A DNA stretch of 32,440 nucleotides from a bacterium. GTDB lineage: Bacteria > JAJRZV01. The notes below the pieces were generated by a model, which searched no databases, was not told the origin of the DNA, and saw only the letters and a list, made by a program, of their open reading frames with translations. The position numbers were made by a program, and so were the translations under genes. The DNA lies in the NCBI GenBank assembly GCA_024275095.1, contig JAJRZV010000033.1:1-32440 (forward strand), given 5' to 3'. Positions 17,657 through 26,229 of this stretch are shown here, piece after piece; positions within the stretch are counted from its first letter, which is position 1, and each line of letters opens with the position of its first letter.

Positions 17657-18694
17657 TTAAATTTTCAAAGGTATTCTGGGCAATCCCTCCTCTTCAGGCA
17701 GAGCAAACATGAGATTCATATTCTGCACGGCCTGACCTGCTGCACCCTTGCCCAGGTTGTCTATCGCTACGGATATACAGACAAGGGTTTCTTCCTGATG
17801 TGTGTATAGCTGGAGTACTGCATTGTTGGTGCCCCGTACCATGGATGTTTCCGGTCGTTTCCCCGGCGGAAGAAGTTTCACAAACGGTTCTGCACAGTAA
17901 AAGTCAGCATAGAGGGAGCGCAGGTCTTCCGCTGAAATATCTTTTTCGAGGCGTGCGTACACCATTCCCAGAATGCCCCGCGAGGCTGGCATAACCTGAG
18001 GCGCAAAAAACACCCGGAGTGAGTGACCCAGTAGACGTTCTCCCTGGTGTTCCATTTCTGGCTCGTGGCGATGTGAAAACACGCTGTAGGGCCAGGAGTT
18101 TTCCTGAAGTTCGGCGAAAAGATACGTTTCTTCGGTCTTTTTGCCGGCTCCGGATATGCCTGATTTGGCGTCGTAGATGAAAGAAGTGCACAATCCTTCT
18201 CTGACCAGTGGTGCGCATGCAAGCAAAAATGCAGTGGGATAGCATCCCGGATTGGCTACGATGGAGGCATTGCGGATGGTATCACGATTAAGCTCCGGTA
18301 GACCGTAAGCCGCTTCCTGACATTTTTCAGGGACGGGATGCTCCTTTCCGTAAACGCGCTGGTAAAGTGCGGAGTCGTGGAATCGAAAATCTGCAGAAAG
18401 GTCGATCACTTTTATATCTGAATTGCGTGCGAGCACAGACGCAATGAACGGAGCTGAGGATCCGTGCGGGAGACAGGAGAAAAGCACGTCGGCATTTTCG
18501 ACAACGGAGGAGTCGGAAGCTTCCAGAACGAGATCCAGGTGGTCTGGCACGGCGATTCCTGCTTCGTTTAAGCGTTTTCCCGCCTGGGAAGAAGATATGC
18601 AGCTTTCCACGTGTACGTGTGGGTGCTGTGAGAGATAACGCAGCAGTTCCTGACCGGTATAACCGGTCACACCCGCAATGACGGTTTTGATCAT
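17657..18694 (-). CDS. argC: N-acetyl-gamma-glutamyl-phosphate reductase
   Basis: Third enzyme of arginine biosynthesis: NADPH-dependent reduction of N-acetylglutamyl phosphate to the semialdehyde. At 345 residues it has normal length. The Rossmann start VIAGVTGYTGQELLRYL and the catalytic cysteine in IVANPGCYPTAFLLA are both present, as are SGISGAGKK and the C-terminal NLGKGAAGQAVQNMNL. The gene begins seven bases after the rpsI stop and has no strong ribosome binding site of its own, so translation probably depends on rpsI. The rplM-rpsI-argC order is also known from other Desulfobacterota. It converges on the bi-domain oxidoreductase gene, with only three bases between the stops. Confidence 0.95.
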   Translation of the reverse strand: MIKTVIAGVTGYTGQELLRYLSQHPHVHVESCISSSQAGKRLNEAGIAVPDHLDLVLEASDSSVVENADVLFSCLPHGSSAPFIASVLARNSDIKVIDLSADFRFHDSALYQRVYGKEHPVPEKCQEAAYGLPELNRDTIRNASIVANPGCYPTAFLLACAPLVREGLCTSFIYDAKSGISGAGKKTEETYLFAELQENSWPYSVFSHRHEPEMEHQGERLLGHSLRVFFAPQVMPASRGILGMVYARLEKDISAEDLRSLYADFYCAEPFVKLLPPGKRPETSMVRGTNNAVLQLYTHQEETLVCISVAIDNLGKGAAGQAVQNMNLMFALPEEEGLPRIPLKI

Positions 18695-18701
18695 GGATAT
18701 A

Positions 18702-19112
18702 TCAGCGCTTGTGGTACTGGTATTGTTTTCTGCGACCCGGCTGGCCGTACTTTTTGCGTTCTTTTTCGCGTGGGTCTCTTGTGAGAAGCCCGGCCTGGCT
18801 GAGTGCGGATTTCAGCGTGGGGTCATATTCCAGTAGCGCGCGGGCGATTCCCAGTTTTACAGCATCGGCATGAGCTGATTTGCCTCCGCCGGTGACCTTT
18901 GCAATGACATCGAATTTACCAAGAGTTCCGGTTGCTTCAAAGGGGCGCTGAAGCAGAAGCACATGGCGTTTGGAGGGAAAATATTTATCTGCAGTAACGC
19001 CGTTCACTGTGATTTTTCCTGTTCCTGGTTGAACCACCCATACTCGCGCAGATGATGTTTTTCTCCGTCCGGTTCCGTAGAAAGCTCTTTCTGCTCTGCT
19101 GAGTAAGCCCAT
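18702..19112 (-). CDS. rpsI: Small-subunit ribosomal protein S9 (uS9)
   Basis: Component of the 30S subunit head, 136 residues. The N-terminal YGTGRRKTSSARVWVVQPGTGKITVNG and central ANVTGGG-like segment (KVTGGGKSAHADAVKLGIARALLEYDP) identify it clearly. Translation starts at ATG 19112 behind AAGGAG, which overlaps the rplM stop codon. The C-terminal tail, which in S9 reaches the P-site tRNA, reads GQPGRRKQYQYHKR, whereas most bacteria end in something like KARRAPQFSKR. The final KR is kept. Co-transcribed with rplM and argC. Confidence 0.95.
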   Translation of the reverse strand: MGLLSRAERAFYGTGRRKTSSARVWVVQPGTGKITVNGVTADKYFPSKRHVLLLQRPFEATGTLGKFDVIAKVTGGGKSAHADAVKLGIARALLEYDPTLKSALSQAGLLTRDPREKERKKYGQPGRRKQYQYHKR

Positions 19113-19121
19113 TTTTACTCC

Positions 19122-19562
19122 TTAGACATTGAGAACTTCGGGTTTTTGTGCCTGATGAGGATGCTCAGGCCCTGCATATATTTTGAGTCGTTTCAACATG
19201 CGCTTCCTCAGCCTGTTTTTGGGTAGCATTCCTGAAACTGCATGACGGATGAGTTCTTCCGGCTTTGTCTTGAGGAGTTCTCCCGCTGTTTTTACTTTCA
19301 TTCCACCAATATAACCTGAATAGCGATAATATTTCTTCTGTAAAAGCTTTTTCCCGGTCAGTTTTACTTTTCTTGCATTGGTGACGATTACAAAGTCGCC
19401 CGTAAGCAGGTGCGGTGCATAAGTGGGTTTGTGTTTCCCCATGAGTACCAGAGCAATGCGTGAAGCAAGACGTCCCAGGGTTTTCCCCTCTGCATCTACA
19501 ACGAACCAGCGTGGGACAAGATTCTCTTTTTTCGGCGTATATGTGCGCGCAAGGTTTTTCAT
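19122..19562 (-). CDS. rplM: Large-subunit ribosomal protein L13 (uL13)
   Basis: Early-assembly protein of the 50S subunit. Choosing ATG 19562 gives [34 protein letters not shown], 146 residues, close to the usual 142; the track start at 19652 adds 30 unrelated residues. Family motifs include [35 protein letters not shown], and [29 protein letters not shown]. No good Shine-Dalgarno is visible just before this ATG. The upstream small gene ends about 50 bases before this start. Co-transcribed with rpsI. Confidence 0.95.
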   Translation of the reverse strand: MKNLARTYTPKKENLVPRWFVVDAEGKTLGRLASRIALVLMGKHKPTYAPHLLTGDFVIVTNARKVKLTGKKLLQKKYYRYSGYIGGMKVKTAGELLKTKPEELIRHAVSGMLPKNRLRKRMLKRLKIYAGPEHPHQAQKPEVLNV

Positions 19563-19611
19563 CGTCGAGGCATTTTGACTGAAAAAAGGGGGATTTGTCA
19601 AGGAAGAGACT

Positions 19612-19809
19612 TTACTCTTTTTCCACTTTAAATGTGTTTTCTCCCGGGACAAACAAAATAATATATTTTTGACCGTCTGTTCCCCGGAAAGATGTGCGCA
19701 GGTCGGTGTTGGTTTTCGCTTCTTGGAGCAAAAATTTCAGGTATTCTATATCCTTCTCTCGAAGTTTCTTCAGCTCTTCGATACCCTGCTGGTCACCCGT
19801 GAGTTTCAC
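19612..19809 (-). CDS. Small protein of unknown function upstream of rplM
   Basis: A 65-residue acidic/basic protein ([32 protein letters not shown]...) with a predicted helical first half and a beta-like second half ([19 protein letters not shown]). The GTG start at 19809 has GGAGG five bases upstream, which argues for a translated gene. No family recognised. It ends just before rplM and may be carried on the same transcript. The tail [12 protein letters not shown] looks like a folded strand pair rather than random sequence. Confidence 0.65.
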   Translation of the reverse strand: MKLTGDQQGIEELKKLREKDIEYLKFLLQEAKTNTDLRTSFRGTDGQKYIILFVPGENTFKVEKE

Positions 19810-19881
19810 AGCCGCCTCCCTCGACTTTATGTGATTTTACACGAAAGAGAGTGAAAGGCCATACATAATTTAAAAGCGTTC

Positions 19882-21072
19882 CTATAAGGTCAGGCCCTGC
19901 TCCAGAATTTTTGTCAGCGTTTTGGACAGCCGTAGTTTGCGATGGAACTTCTCTTTTTCTTCTTTCTTTAATGCCCGGCCCAGCTGAGCCAGCAGGTCTT
20001 CAAATGTCTGGGGTTCTTCTACTTCCACGACGTGCACGACTTCCCGTTTTGTCAAAAATGCCAGGTTCATCTGTGTCCATATGTCGTGATGAACACATTT
20101 TAAAAACAGGACAGTTACAGACCGCCCGCGACACAGCTTGAATTCAGCAGCAATGCGGTGTCCCTCCACATGACGGAATACATTTCTCGAAATGGCATCG
20201 TTGAGAAGCCTGGAGAATTCCTCGCTTTCCCGGAGACCCGCTTCTGCAGCCAGGCGCCAGCCACGGAGGATGCGGGTGGGGTCTTCGAGAAAAGAGACAG
20301 TTGTCACAGGTACCAGTGCCCGTTCTTCCAGGTGTGTGAATCCCCCCATAAAGTCGTATACATAGCCAGAGTCGTCAGCTAACATTGCGTTGACGGTAAA
20401 ATCGCGCCTCAGGATGTCAGTTTTCACTGTACCGGCGGACACTTCCGGCAATATTCCTGCAGAAGCATACTGTTCACAACGGAGCATGGAAAAATCGAAA
20501 CGTCCGGGAGGCCTTGACACTGTTGCTGTCCCAAAGCGCGTGTTGACGCGGGGATGACTCCCGAAAGCTTCATGGATTGTTTCTCGAAGGGTCTTTACAT
20601 CCATCCACGGCACCAAGAAGTCGACGTCCACTACAGGTCGTTCCAGCAGACAATCTCGAACGGCACCACCTACTAAATATACCGGAATTGAACGCCTTTC
20701 AAAGGCGTAAAAAACGCGATTGATAAAATCCCGATATTCTTTACGAGCAAGGTATTCGAAACTAACCCGGACTTTTCTACGGGCAGGGGACAAATGTTCC
20801 TCTTGAAGAGAGTGGAAGTTTTCAAACTTGTCCCAGAGGCTCACTGTGTTATCCGTGAGCACAGGAATTTCAGCAAGAGGAATGTCGTAAACTACGGAGA
20901 TGTTCTCCTGCGGTTGTTGATTGAACAGAAAAGGGGCCTCGCGGTAGAACGTGTCAGTTACATCTATTTTCAATTGCTTCAGGCGCTCTTTTACGTAACT
21001 GTCCAGAACGTAGAGTCGTCCTTTTATTTTTTTTATGGCTTTAATTTCTGCAGAGGTTGTTTTTTTACGCAC
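19882..21072 (-). CDS. CCA-adding/poly(A) polymerase family nucleotidyltransferase with N-terminal extension
   Basis: Class II tRNA nucleotidyltransferase-type protein, 396 residues. The catalytic head is complete: LVGGAVRD (133-140), metal-binding DVD (149-151), LRRDFTVNAM (221-230), YDFMGGFTHLEE and the neck motif DPTRILRGWRLAAE (264-276). It is unusual in carrying about 125 residues before the head that match no domain I recognise, while the C-terminal body after the neck is short, about 110 residues. It could be a CCA-adding enzyme, a split A-adding or CC-adding enzyme, or a relative with another RNA substrate. The GTG start overlaps the stop of the recombinase gene by eight bases. Confidence 0.85.
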   Translation of the reverse strand: MRKKTTSAEIKAIKKIKGRLYVLDSYVKERLKQLKIDVTDTFYREAPFLFNQQPQENISVVYDIPLAEIPVLTDNTVSLWDKFENFHSLQEEHLSPARRKVRVSFEYLARKEYRDFINRVFYAFERRSIPVYLVGGAVRDCLLERPVVDVDFLVPWMDVKTLRETIHEAFGSHPRVNTRFGTATVSRPPGRFDFSMLRCEQYASAGILPEVSAGTVKTDILRRDFTVNAMLADDSGYVYDFMGGFTHLEERALVPVTTVSFLEDPTRILRGWRLAAEAGLRESEEFSRLLNDAISRNVFRHVEGHRIAAEFKLCRGRSVTVLFLKCVHHDIWTQMNLAFLTKREVVHVVEVEEPQTFEDLLAQLGRALKKEEKEKFHRKLRLSKTLTKILEQGLTL

Positions 21073-21958
21073 GAGGATGACACCGTTTGTAAATATTTAA
21101 CACTGCTGAAGGATCAAGATGGGTGTAAATTTGGGTGGTGGTGATACTTGCGTGACCCAGAAGTTCCTGAATGATCCGCAGGTCCGCTCCGTGCTCCAGC
21201 ATGTGGGTGGCAAATGAATGACGCAGCACATGTGGAGTGACCCGCTCAGAAGGTATGCCGGCATGCAAGGCGTATTTTTTGATAATGTTCCACACCTGCT
21301 GGCGAGTGAGTTTTTTCCCGCGATTGCTGAGATACACATAGCCGGGGTCAGCACGTTTTTTCAATAATTGAGGCCGACCTTCTTCGAGATATTTTTCAAG
21401 CCACTCGTGTGCTTCATCACCGAAGGGTACGATACGGCTTTTGCCACCTTTACCGGTGACCACCACGAACAGGTGTTCTCTGTTTATGCTGTTCACGTGA
21501 AGGGTTGCAGCTTCTGAAACCCGAAGCCCTGTAGCGTACATGAGTTCCAGGAGCGAACGATCGCGCAGCGAAAGAGGTCCTGTGACCTGGACGCTGCTTA
21601 ACAGTTGTTCCACCTCGTCCACAGTCAGAACATCAGGAAGTTTATGCTCTTTCCGCACGTGTTCAAGCGATTGAGCAGGATTAGAGGAACATATCCCCCG
21701 GGACTCGCAAAAACTATAGAAGCTTTTCAGCGAGGATATTTTTCGATTGATTGTCGATGGTTTTTTCTTGTGGGAATAAAGAAATCGTATGTACATGCGG
21801 AGATCTTCAGGCTGAATCTTGTGGAAGGGTTTTTTTAATGCAGCGAGCAACTCTTTTACGTCTCCACAGTAAGCTTCAGCGGTGAAGCGGCTGTAGTTTC
21901 TTTCGAATATGAGGTGAACGTAAAAATTTTCCAGAGCGCGTTCGCTTGAAGGTGCCAT
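21065..21958 (-). CDS. Tyrosine recombinase, XerC/XerD family
   Basis: Site-specific recombinase, probably for chromosome dimer resolution at dif. The N-terminal SAM-like core-binding domain (ALENFYVHLIFERNYSRFTAEAYCGDVKEL) and the catalytic domain are complete. The catalytic set is present: Arg in ATGLRVSEA, Lys in GKGGKSR, His and Arg in HVLRHSFATHM, His in LLGHASITTTQIYTH, and the Tyr of IYTHL. ATG 21958 (MAPSSERALENF) gives 297 residues, typical for Xer proteins. ATG 22006 is an alternative. The track start, TTG 22087, lies in the promoter of the divergent lipoprotein gene and is unlikely. Which of XerC or XerD it is cannot be told from sequence alone. Confidence 0.92.
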   Translation of the reverse strand: MAPSSERALENFYVHLIFERNYSRFTAEAYCGDVKELLAALKKPFHKIQPEDLRMYIRFLYSHKKKPSTINRKISSLKSFYSFCESRGICSSNPAQSLEHVRKEHKLPDVLTVDEVEQLLSSVQVTGPLSLRDRSLLELMYATGLRVSEAATLHVNSINREHLFVVVTGKGGKSRIVPFGDEAHEWLEKYLEEGRPQLLKKRADPGYVYLSNRGKKLTRQQVWNIIKKYALHAGIPSERVTPHVLRHSFATHMLEHGADLRIIQELLGHASITTTQIYTHLDPSAVLNIYKRCHPRA

Positions 21959-22064
21959 GCTTTTTTTTATATCAGACTCTTCATGTTTCACAGGATTATG
22001 CCCCATCTTGACGTTTTGGAGTTGGAATTCCGTTTCACAATCTCTTTTATATCCAATATTATCA

Positions 22065-22093
22065 TTGAAGCTGCTCCTGGGCTTCAATAGAAT
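22065..22093 (+). promoter_or_regulatory. Promoter with overlapping palindrome for the Kelch lipoprotein gene
   Basis: TTGAAG (22065-22070) and TAGAAT (22088-22093) are separated by 17 bases. A perfect inverted repeat, TTGAAGC / GCTTCAA (22065-22071 and 22081-22087), spans the -35 and the spacer, so a dimeric repressor could cover the promoter. The start of transcription would fall near 22100, shortly before ATG 22124. Confidence 0.6.
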
Positions 22094-22123
22094 AAGAACG
22101 GCGATAATGGGGATTCACAAAAA

Positions 22124-23479
22124 ATGATACGTACAGGGAAGAAAATCTATTTTCTGTTTTTCGCTCTGGTTGTTTTCGGGTGTGGAGGCGGAGGAACAGA
22201 TATTATTTCTCCTGGTCGCATACTCGATTTAAGCGTGGAAGAGGTGGGTCCTGATTACGTGGTTCTTACCTGGACAGCACCCGGAGATAACGGATACTTC
22301 GGAGGTCCTGTTGCAAGGTATGACCTTCGTTATTCCCGTGAGCCTATCGTGAAGGAAACCTGGGAAACATGTGAGCAGGTGTTGAATGAAGGGGAACCTT
22401 CACGTCCCGGTACAGAAGAGAGGTATATCCTGAGGGGGCTGGATATTAAGACACGGTATTATTTTGCCATTCGGTCATACGACGACGTAAACAATCGCTC
22501 TGAAATTTCGAATGTGACTCAGACTGTGACCTTAGATGCTTTTGGAGGTTCGGGTACGTGGTTACAGGCGGCGAATCCCGAGCCTCCAGCAGGAAGTTAC
22601 ATGAAAGGAGGTGTTAACGAAGAACTCCAGCAGATATTTTTTTATGCTCCCCCCTGGACGTTGCTTTACAACTATTCCCCTTCGAGCAGCGGGTGGCAGC
22701 AATTCAGCACATCTCTTACCCCTCCCCAGAGAATTGGTTACGTGGTCATGTATCTGCGCGCGCAGAACAAGTATATTCTTTTTGGTGGGGTTACGGGTGA
22801 CGGTACATATGTCAATTCTTCATATTACTTCGACCCGGTAACCGCTCAGTGGGCACCCACTGGTGCTGGCGGAAGCATCCCCCCTGCTCGAGCAGGTACA
22901 TGCGCGGCAATGGATGAGAACAGCGGAATTTTTTACATATTTGGTGGCGAACTGAGTGATTACTCTGGTGTCCGTTACTACAATGATGTGTATTCTTTTG
23001 ATCCGTCCACGAACACGTGGACTTATGTAAATGCTTCTCCACCCTATCCCCCGGCACGGGTATCTGCAGCATGTGCCTATATTCCTTCACTGAATGTGTT
23101 TTTAATCGTTGGCGGTCGGGACAATGTGGCGACTTATGGAGATATATGGGTTCTGGATTTGAATACCTCCCCTCCGGGATGGATTCAGATTTATCCTGAT
23201 AACGCAGGCCCTCCGCCTTTTTACGGGGCTTTCGCTTTTCACGATGTTTCTTTTTCGCGTATCGTTCTTACAGGTGGTGTTACTGAGTCAGGTAATGCTC
23301 TCGGTTCGGCCTGGGCAATGGAGTATACGTCTGACCTTCGTATCAGATGGGTGAGGCTTAAGCCAGAGGGAACATCTCCAGCGGTGTCTGTGTACGATTG
23401 GGCGCGGGGTGATTCGTCGTTACGCCGTATCTTTTACTATTCCATGGGAGATGGACTTCTTTATCAGCTGGTTTTTTGA
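22124..23479 (+). CDS. Lipoprotein with fibronectin type III domain and Kelch-like propeller
   Basis: Predicted lipoprotein of 451 residues. The signal (YFLFFALVVFGC) puts the lipid-bearing Cys at residue 20, followed by a Gly-rich linker. Residues about 30-135 form an Fn3 domain (GRILDLSVEEVGPDYVVLTWTAPGDNG ... YYFAIRSYDDVNNRSEISN). The rest consists of five or six Kelch-type units with the usual pattern of a hydrophobic strand, a double Gly and then an aromatic residue: NKYILFGGV, GIFYIFGGE, NVFLIVGGR and SRIVLTGGV, each followed by a Tyr and Trp pair such as YFDPVTAQW or SFDPSTNTW. This predicts a beta-propeller on the cell surface. Partner unknown. It converges on the chemotaxis receptor gene, 44 bases away. 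Confidence 0.85.
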   Translation: MIRTGKKIYFLFFALVVFGCGGGGTDIISPGRILDLSVEEVGPDYVVLTWTAPGDNGYFGGPVARYDLRYSREPIVKETWETCEQVLNEGEPSRPGTEERYILRGLDIKTRYYFAIRSYDDVNNRSEISNVTQTVTLDAFGGSGTWLQAANPEPPAGSYMKGGVNEELQQIFFYAPPWTLLYNYSPSSSGWQQFSTSLTPPQRIGYVVMYLRAQNKYILFGGVTGDGTYVNSSYYFDPVTAQWAPTGAGGSIPPARAGTCAAMDENSGIFYIFGGELSDYSGVRYYNDVYSFDPSTNTWTYVNASPPYPPARVSAACAYIPSLNVFLIVGGRDNVATYGDIWVLDLNTSPPGWIQIYPDNAGPPPFYGAFAFHDVSFSRIVLTGGVTESGNALGSAWAMEYTSDLRIRWVRLKPEGTSPAVSVYDWARGDSSLRRIFYYSMGDGLLYQLVF

Positions 23480-23523
23480 AGTCCGACTATTGTATTTCAT
23501 CCCGGTAGTTAAACGCTTGTTTT

Positions 23524-25581
23524 TCACAGGCGAAACTTACGAATTTCTCTGGATAGAAATTCTGAAAGCTTGTTGAGTGATTGGGCTGTTTGGTACACGT
23601 CTTCCACGCGCTGGCTGATTTCTTTCATCAAACTGGCACCCCGGGCAATCTTGATGGACGTACCCACGAGTTGTTGCTTCTGTTCTGACGCAGCTGCCGT
23701 GATGACATCTGTATTTTTGCGTATCTCTTCCACCACCTTCATGATATCCTCACCGGCGCGGCTTTGCTCTTCGGTGGCACGCAGGACCTCTTCGCTGAAA
23801 TCCTTCATCCGTTCTGCGGAAGTGCTGATCCTGTCGGCTGCTGTTGCCTGTTCCCTTGTTGACCTGACAATCTCCTGCGCGTGTTCGTTGATTTTTTCTG
23901 CAGCCTCCATGATTTTTTGTGTGCCTTTGGCATGCTCCTCCATTGCACGCGCAATCATTTCCATGGTGGAGGCTGTGTTGATGCTCGCTTCTTCCAGTTT
24001 CTTCAGTGTGTTTAAGGTATTGTTTGAAAGTTTTTGCCCTTCCTCAACCGACTCCAGCCCCACTTCAACCAGCTCGACAGTTCGCTCTACATCCTTGTTG
24101 ACCGCGCGGATAATGGTTTCGATATCGCGGGTTGACAGTGCAGTGCGACTGGCCAGGCTTTTGATGTGCTCGGCCACTACCGCGAAGCTTTTTCCGTGTT
24201 CACCGGCCTGCGATGCAATGATAGATGCGTTAATGGCCAGGAGATTTGTCTGACCGGCGATGTTTTGAATCACAGTAAGAATTTCCTGTATTTCTTCGGT
24301 TCTCTTTTCAAGTGACTGCACACTCCCGGTGATTTCGTGAATGATCTCGTGAATTTTTCTCATCCCTCTGTTGGACGCCTCAGCAGCCTGCATTCCTGCT
24401 TTGGATATCTCTGCCGCTTCCACTGCAATACGTGTTCCTTCGCCCGTCATGTTTTCAACTTCTCTTGTAGAGGAGGCGATCTGGCTCATGGCTACGGAAG
24501 TTTCTTCGATTTCAGTGAGAAGCATCTCTGCACGCTGTGCGATACCGTTGATTTGTTCGTGAATTAAATTGATGGAACCGGAGACTTCGTCAATATGCCT
24601 GCGCAGATTTTTCATTTCGCTTTCCACTTGTTTGAGAGAGGCTGTCATTTCCTGCATGGAGACGGATGCGCTTTCTACCACATTGTGCATGTACTGCATT
24701 TTGCCTGATATGTCCGCTGCGCGTTCGCTCACCGAAGACACCTCTGCTTCCATTTCCGAAAGGCTGTGAGACTGGTCGTCGGTGATTTTTTTGACGTCCT
24801 CTGTGATATTGGAAAGCCCGGCTGCAACAGTAACCAGTTCTTAGGAGACACTGCTGATTTTTTCTATAATACCCCGGATGCTCTCTGTCATGTTGTTGAA
24901 GGCTTCCGTAAGTTCGCCAATTTCATCGTGTTGCAGCACAGATGCGTAGTGCGTGAGGTCACCCTCTCTCAGCTGCATGGAGTGCCTACGCAACCTGTCC
25001 AGGGGCTTCAACACCTGTGACTGAATGAACATGCTCGATGAGAAGTATGCAATGGCCAGTGCCGCCAGCAGGATGAACAGTTGCAGTGCCAGGTATTTTG
25101 CTGCACGTGCAGCGTGCCCCCTTTTGTGGAACCCGACAACCAGTTTTAACCCTTTAAGTGGATCTTCTGTAAGCGGATAAATGACATATTGCAACCCGTT
25201 AAGAGATAGAACCTTTGCCTCACGCGAGGTATCCAGGAACTCTTCCGGTGCCTTGCCGTTAATCATTTCCGGATTACTGTGGGAGACAAAGGTTCCTGTT
25301 TCATCGATAAATGCCATTTCTGCGAGGTCCTCTGAACCTTCAACCGTTCGTTTCAACTCCAAGGAAAGAGCGGTTAAAGCCAGCAGAGTTCCCCCGGAAC
25401 GCTGTAGATTTTCAGAGGCTTTTTTTAGAATCAGGGTGGATACGGCTTTCCCGGTGGTGATCAGGCTTCTTTTACGTTCTGCAGATAGATAAATGTTAAC
25501 GGTAATAAAAAATGTGAGAATAAGGGCTGTGAGCAGCCCGCCTATACGAATCATTAATTTTCTTTGAAGGGACTCCTTCAA
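23524..25581 (-). pseudogene. Methyl-accepting chemotaxis protein, one in-frame TAA
   Basis: Chemoreceptor that reads as one 685-codon frame apart from a TAA at 24841-24843. The 5' part (TTG start at 25581, with AGGGAGG five bases before) has TM1 (about 14-32), a periplasmic sensor of about 130 residues, TM2 (164-186) and a HAMP domain ending GELTEAFNNMTESIRGIIEKISSVS. After the stop, the same frame continues ELVTVAAGLSNITEDVKKI into a full signalling helix. Its hairpin tip, IAGQTNLLAINASIIASQAGEHGKSFAVVAEHIKSLA, is a known variant. CAA (Gln) would restore the frame. If the stop is real, the cell might still make a membrane sensor stub and, from ATG 24753, a soluble signalling domain. Confidence 0.9.
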
Positions 25582-25608
25582 GATACCCTCCCTTTTATGA
25601 AATTAAAT

Positions 25609-26223
25609 TTATATTATCAGACCTTGATGAAAATCCCAAATTTCGTGCCACATTCTCTCAACCTGCTGACGCGTTTTTTCAAAAGAACCGGTATTGTCTA
25701 TGATGAAGTCCGCTTTTTCGCGTTTAAGATCAGCCGGCATTTGAGATTGAAGGCGTCGGCATGCCTCTTCTTTACTGAGCCCGTCGCGTTTCATTATACG
25801 AGCTATGCACACCTCCGGTGTGGCGTATACAAGAATGACGGGCCTGAGCCATTTTTCCATACCAGCCTCGAATAAAAGGGGTACGTCCAGGAGGATACGC
25901 CGGTGATATTCAGCGGCTTTTTTGAGCTCTTTTAACATCATTTCTGCCACACGGGGATGAGTGATTTCGTTGAGCTTTTTGCGTAGCATTTCATTGCCGA
26001 ACACGAGGCGTCCCAGGCGTTTGCGATCAATTCGTCCATCGGGCAGAAGAACCTCTTTTCCAAAGAACTGCACGATTTCCTCATGGGCAGGTTGACCGGG
26101 TTCTATCACGCGATGGGCAATTTCATCGGCATCGATGACAAATGCTCCACGCTCGGCAAACATACGCGCAACGGTGGTTTTACCTGATCCCACTGTGCCG
26201 GTGAGGCCTGCAACACGGGCCAT
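25609..26223 (-). CDS. coaE: Dephospho-CoA kinase
   Basis: Last enzyme of coenzyme A synthesis, phosphorylating the 3' hydroxyl of dephospho-CoA with ATP. At 204 residues it is the normal length. The P-loop GLTGTVGSGKTTVARMF lies at residues 6-22, and the CoA-binding and lid segments VIDADEIAHRVIEPG, HPRVAEMMLKEL, LLDVPLLFEAGMEKW and RDGLSKEEACRRLQSQM are all present. The start ATG is six bases after the PHP gene stop, so the two are probably co-transcribed. The long stretch between its stop and the receptor gene start is only 27 bases. Confidence 0.95.
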   Translation of the reverse strand: MARVAGLTGTVGSGKTTVARMFAERGAFVIDADEIAHRVIEPGQPAHEEIVQFFGKEVLLPDGRIDRKRLGRLVFGNEMLRKKLNEITHPRVAEMMLKELKKAAEYHRRILLDVPLLFEAGMEKWLRPVILVYATPEVCIARIMKRDGLSKEEACRRLQSQMPADLKREKADFIIDNTGSFEKTRQQVERMWHEIWDFHQGLII

Positions 26224-26229
26224 GAATGT

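Noticed and set aside
21959-22087. Longer recombinase start at TTG 22087
   Set aside because: The extra residues have no Xer similarity and the codon lies within the divergent promoter; ATG 21958 gives typical length.
23570-24253. Plus-strand ORF of 227 aa opposite the chemoreceptor
   Set aside because: Antisense of a helical coiled-coil region, giving a Ser/Ala-rich translation; no family resemblance.
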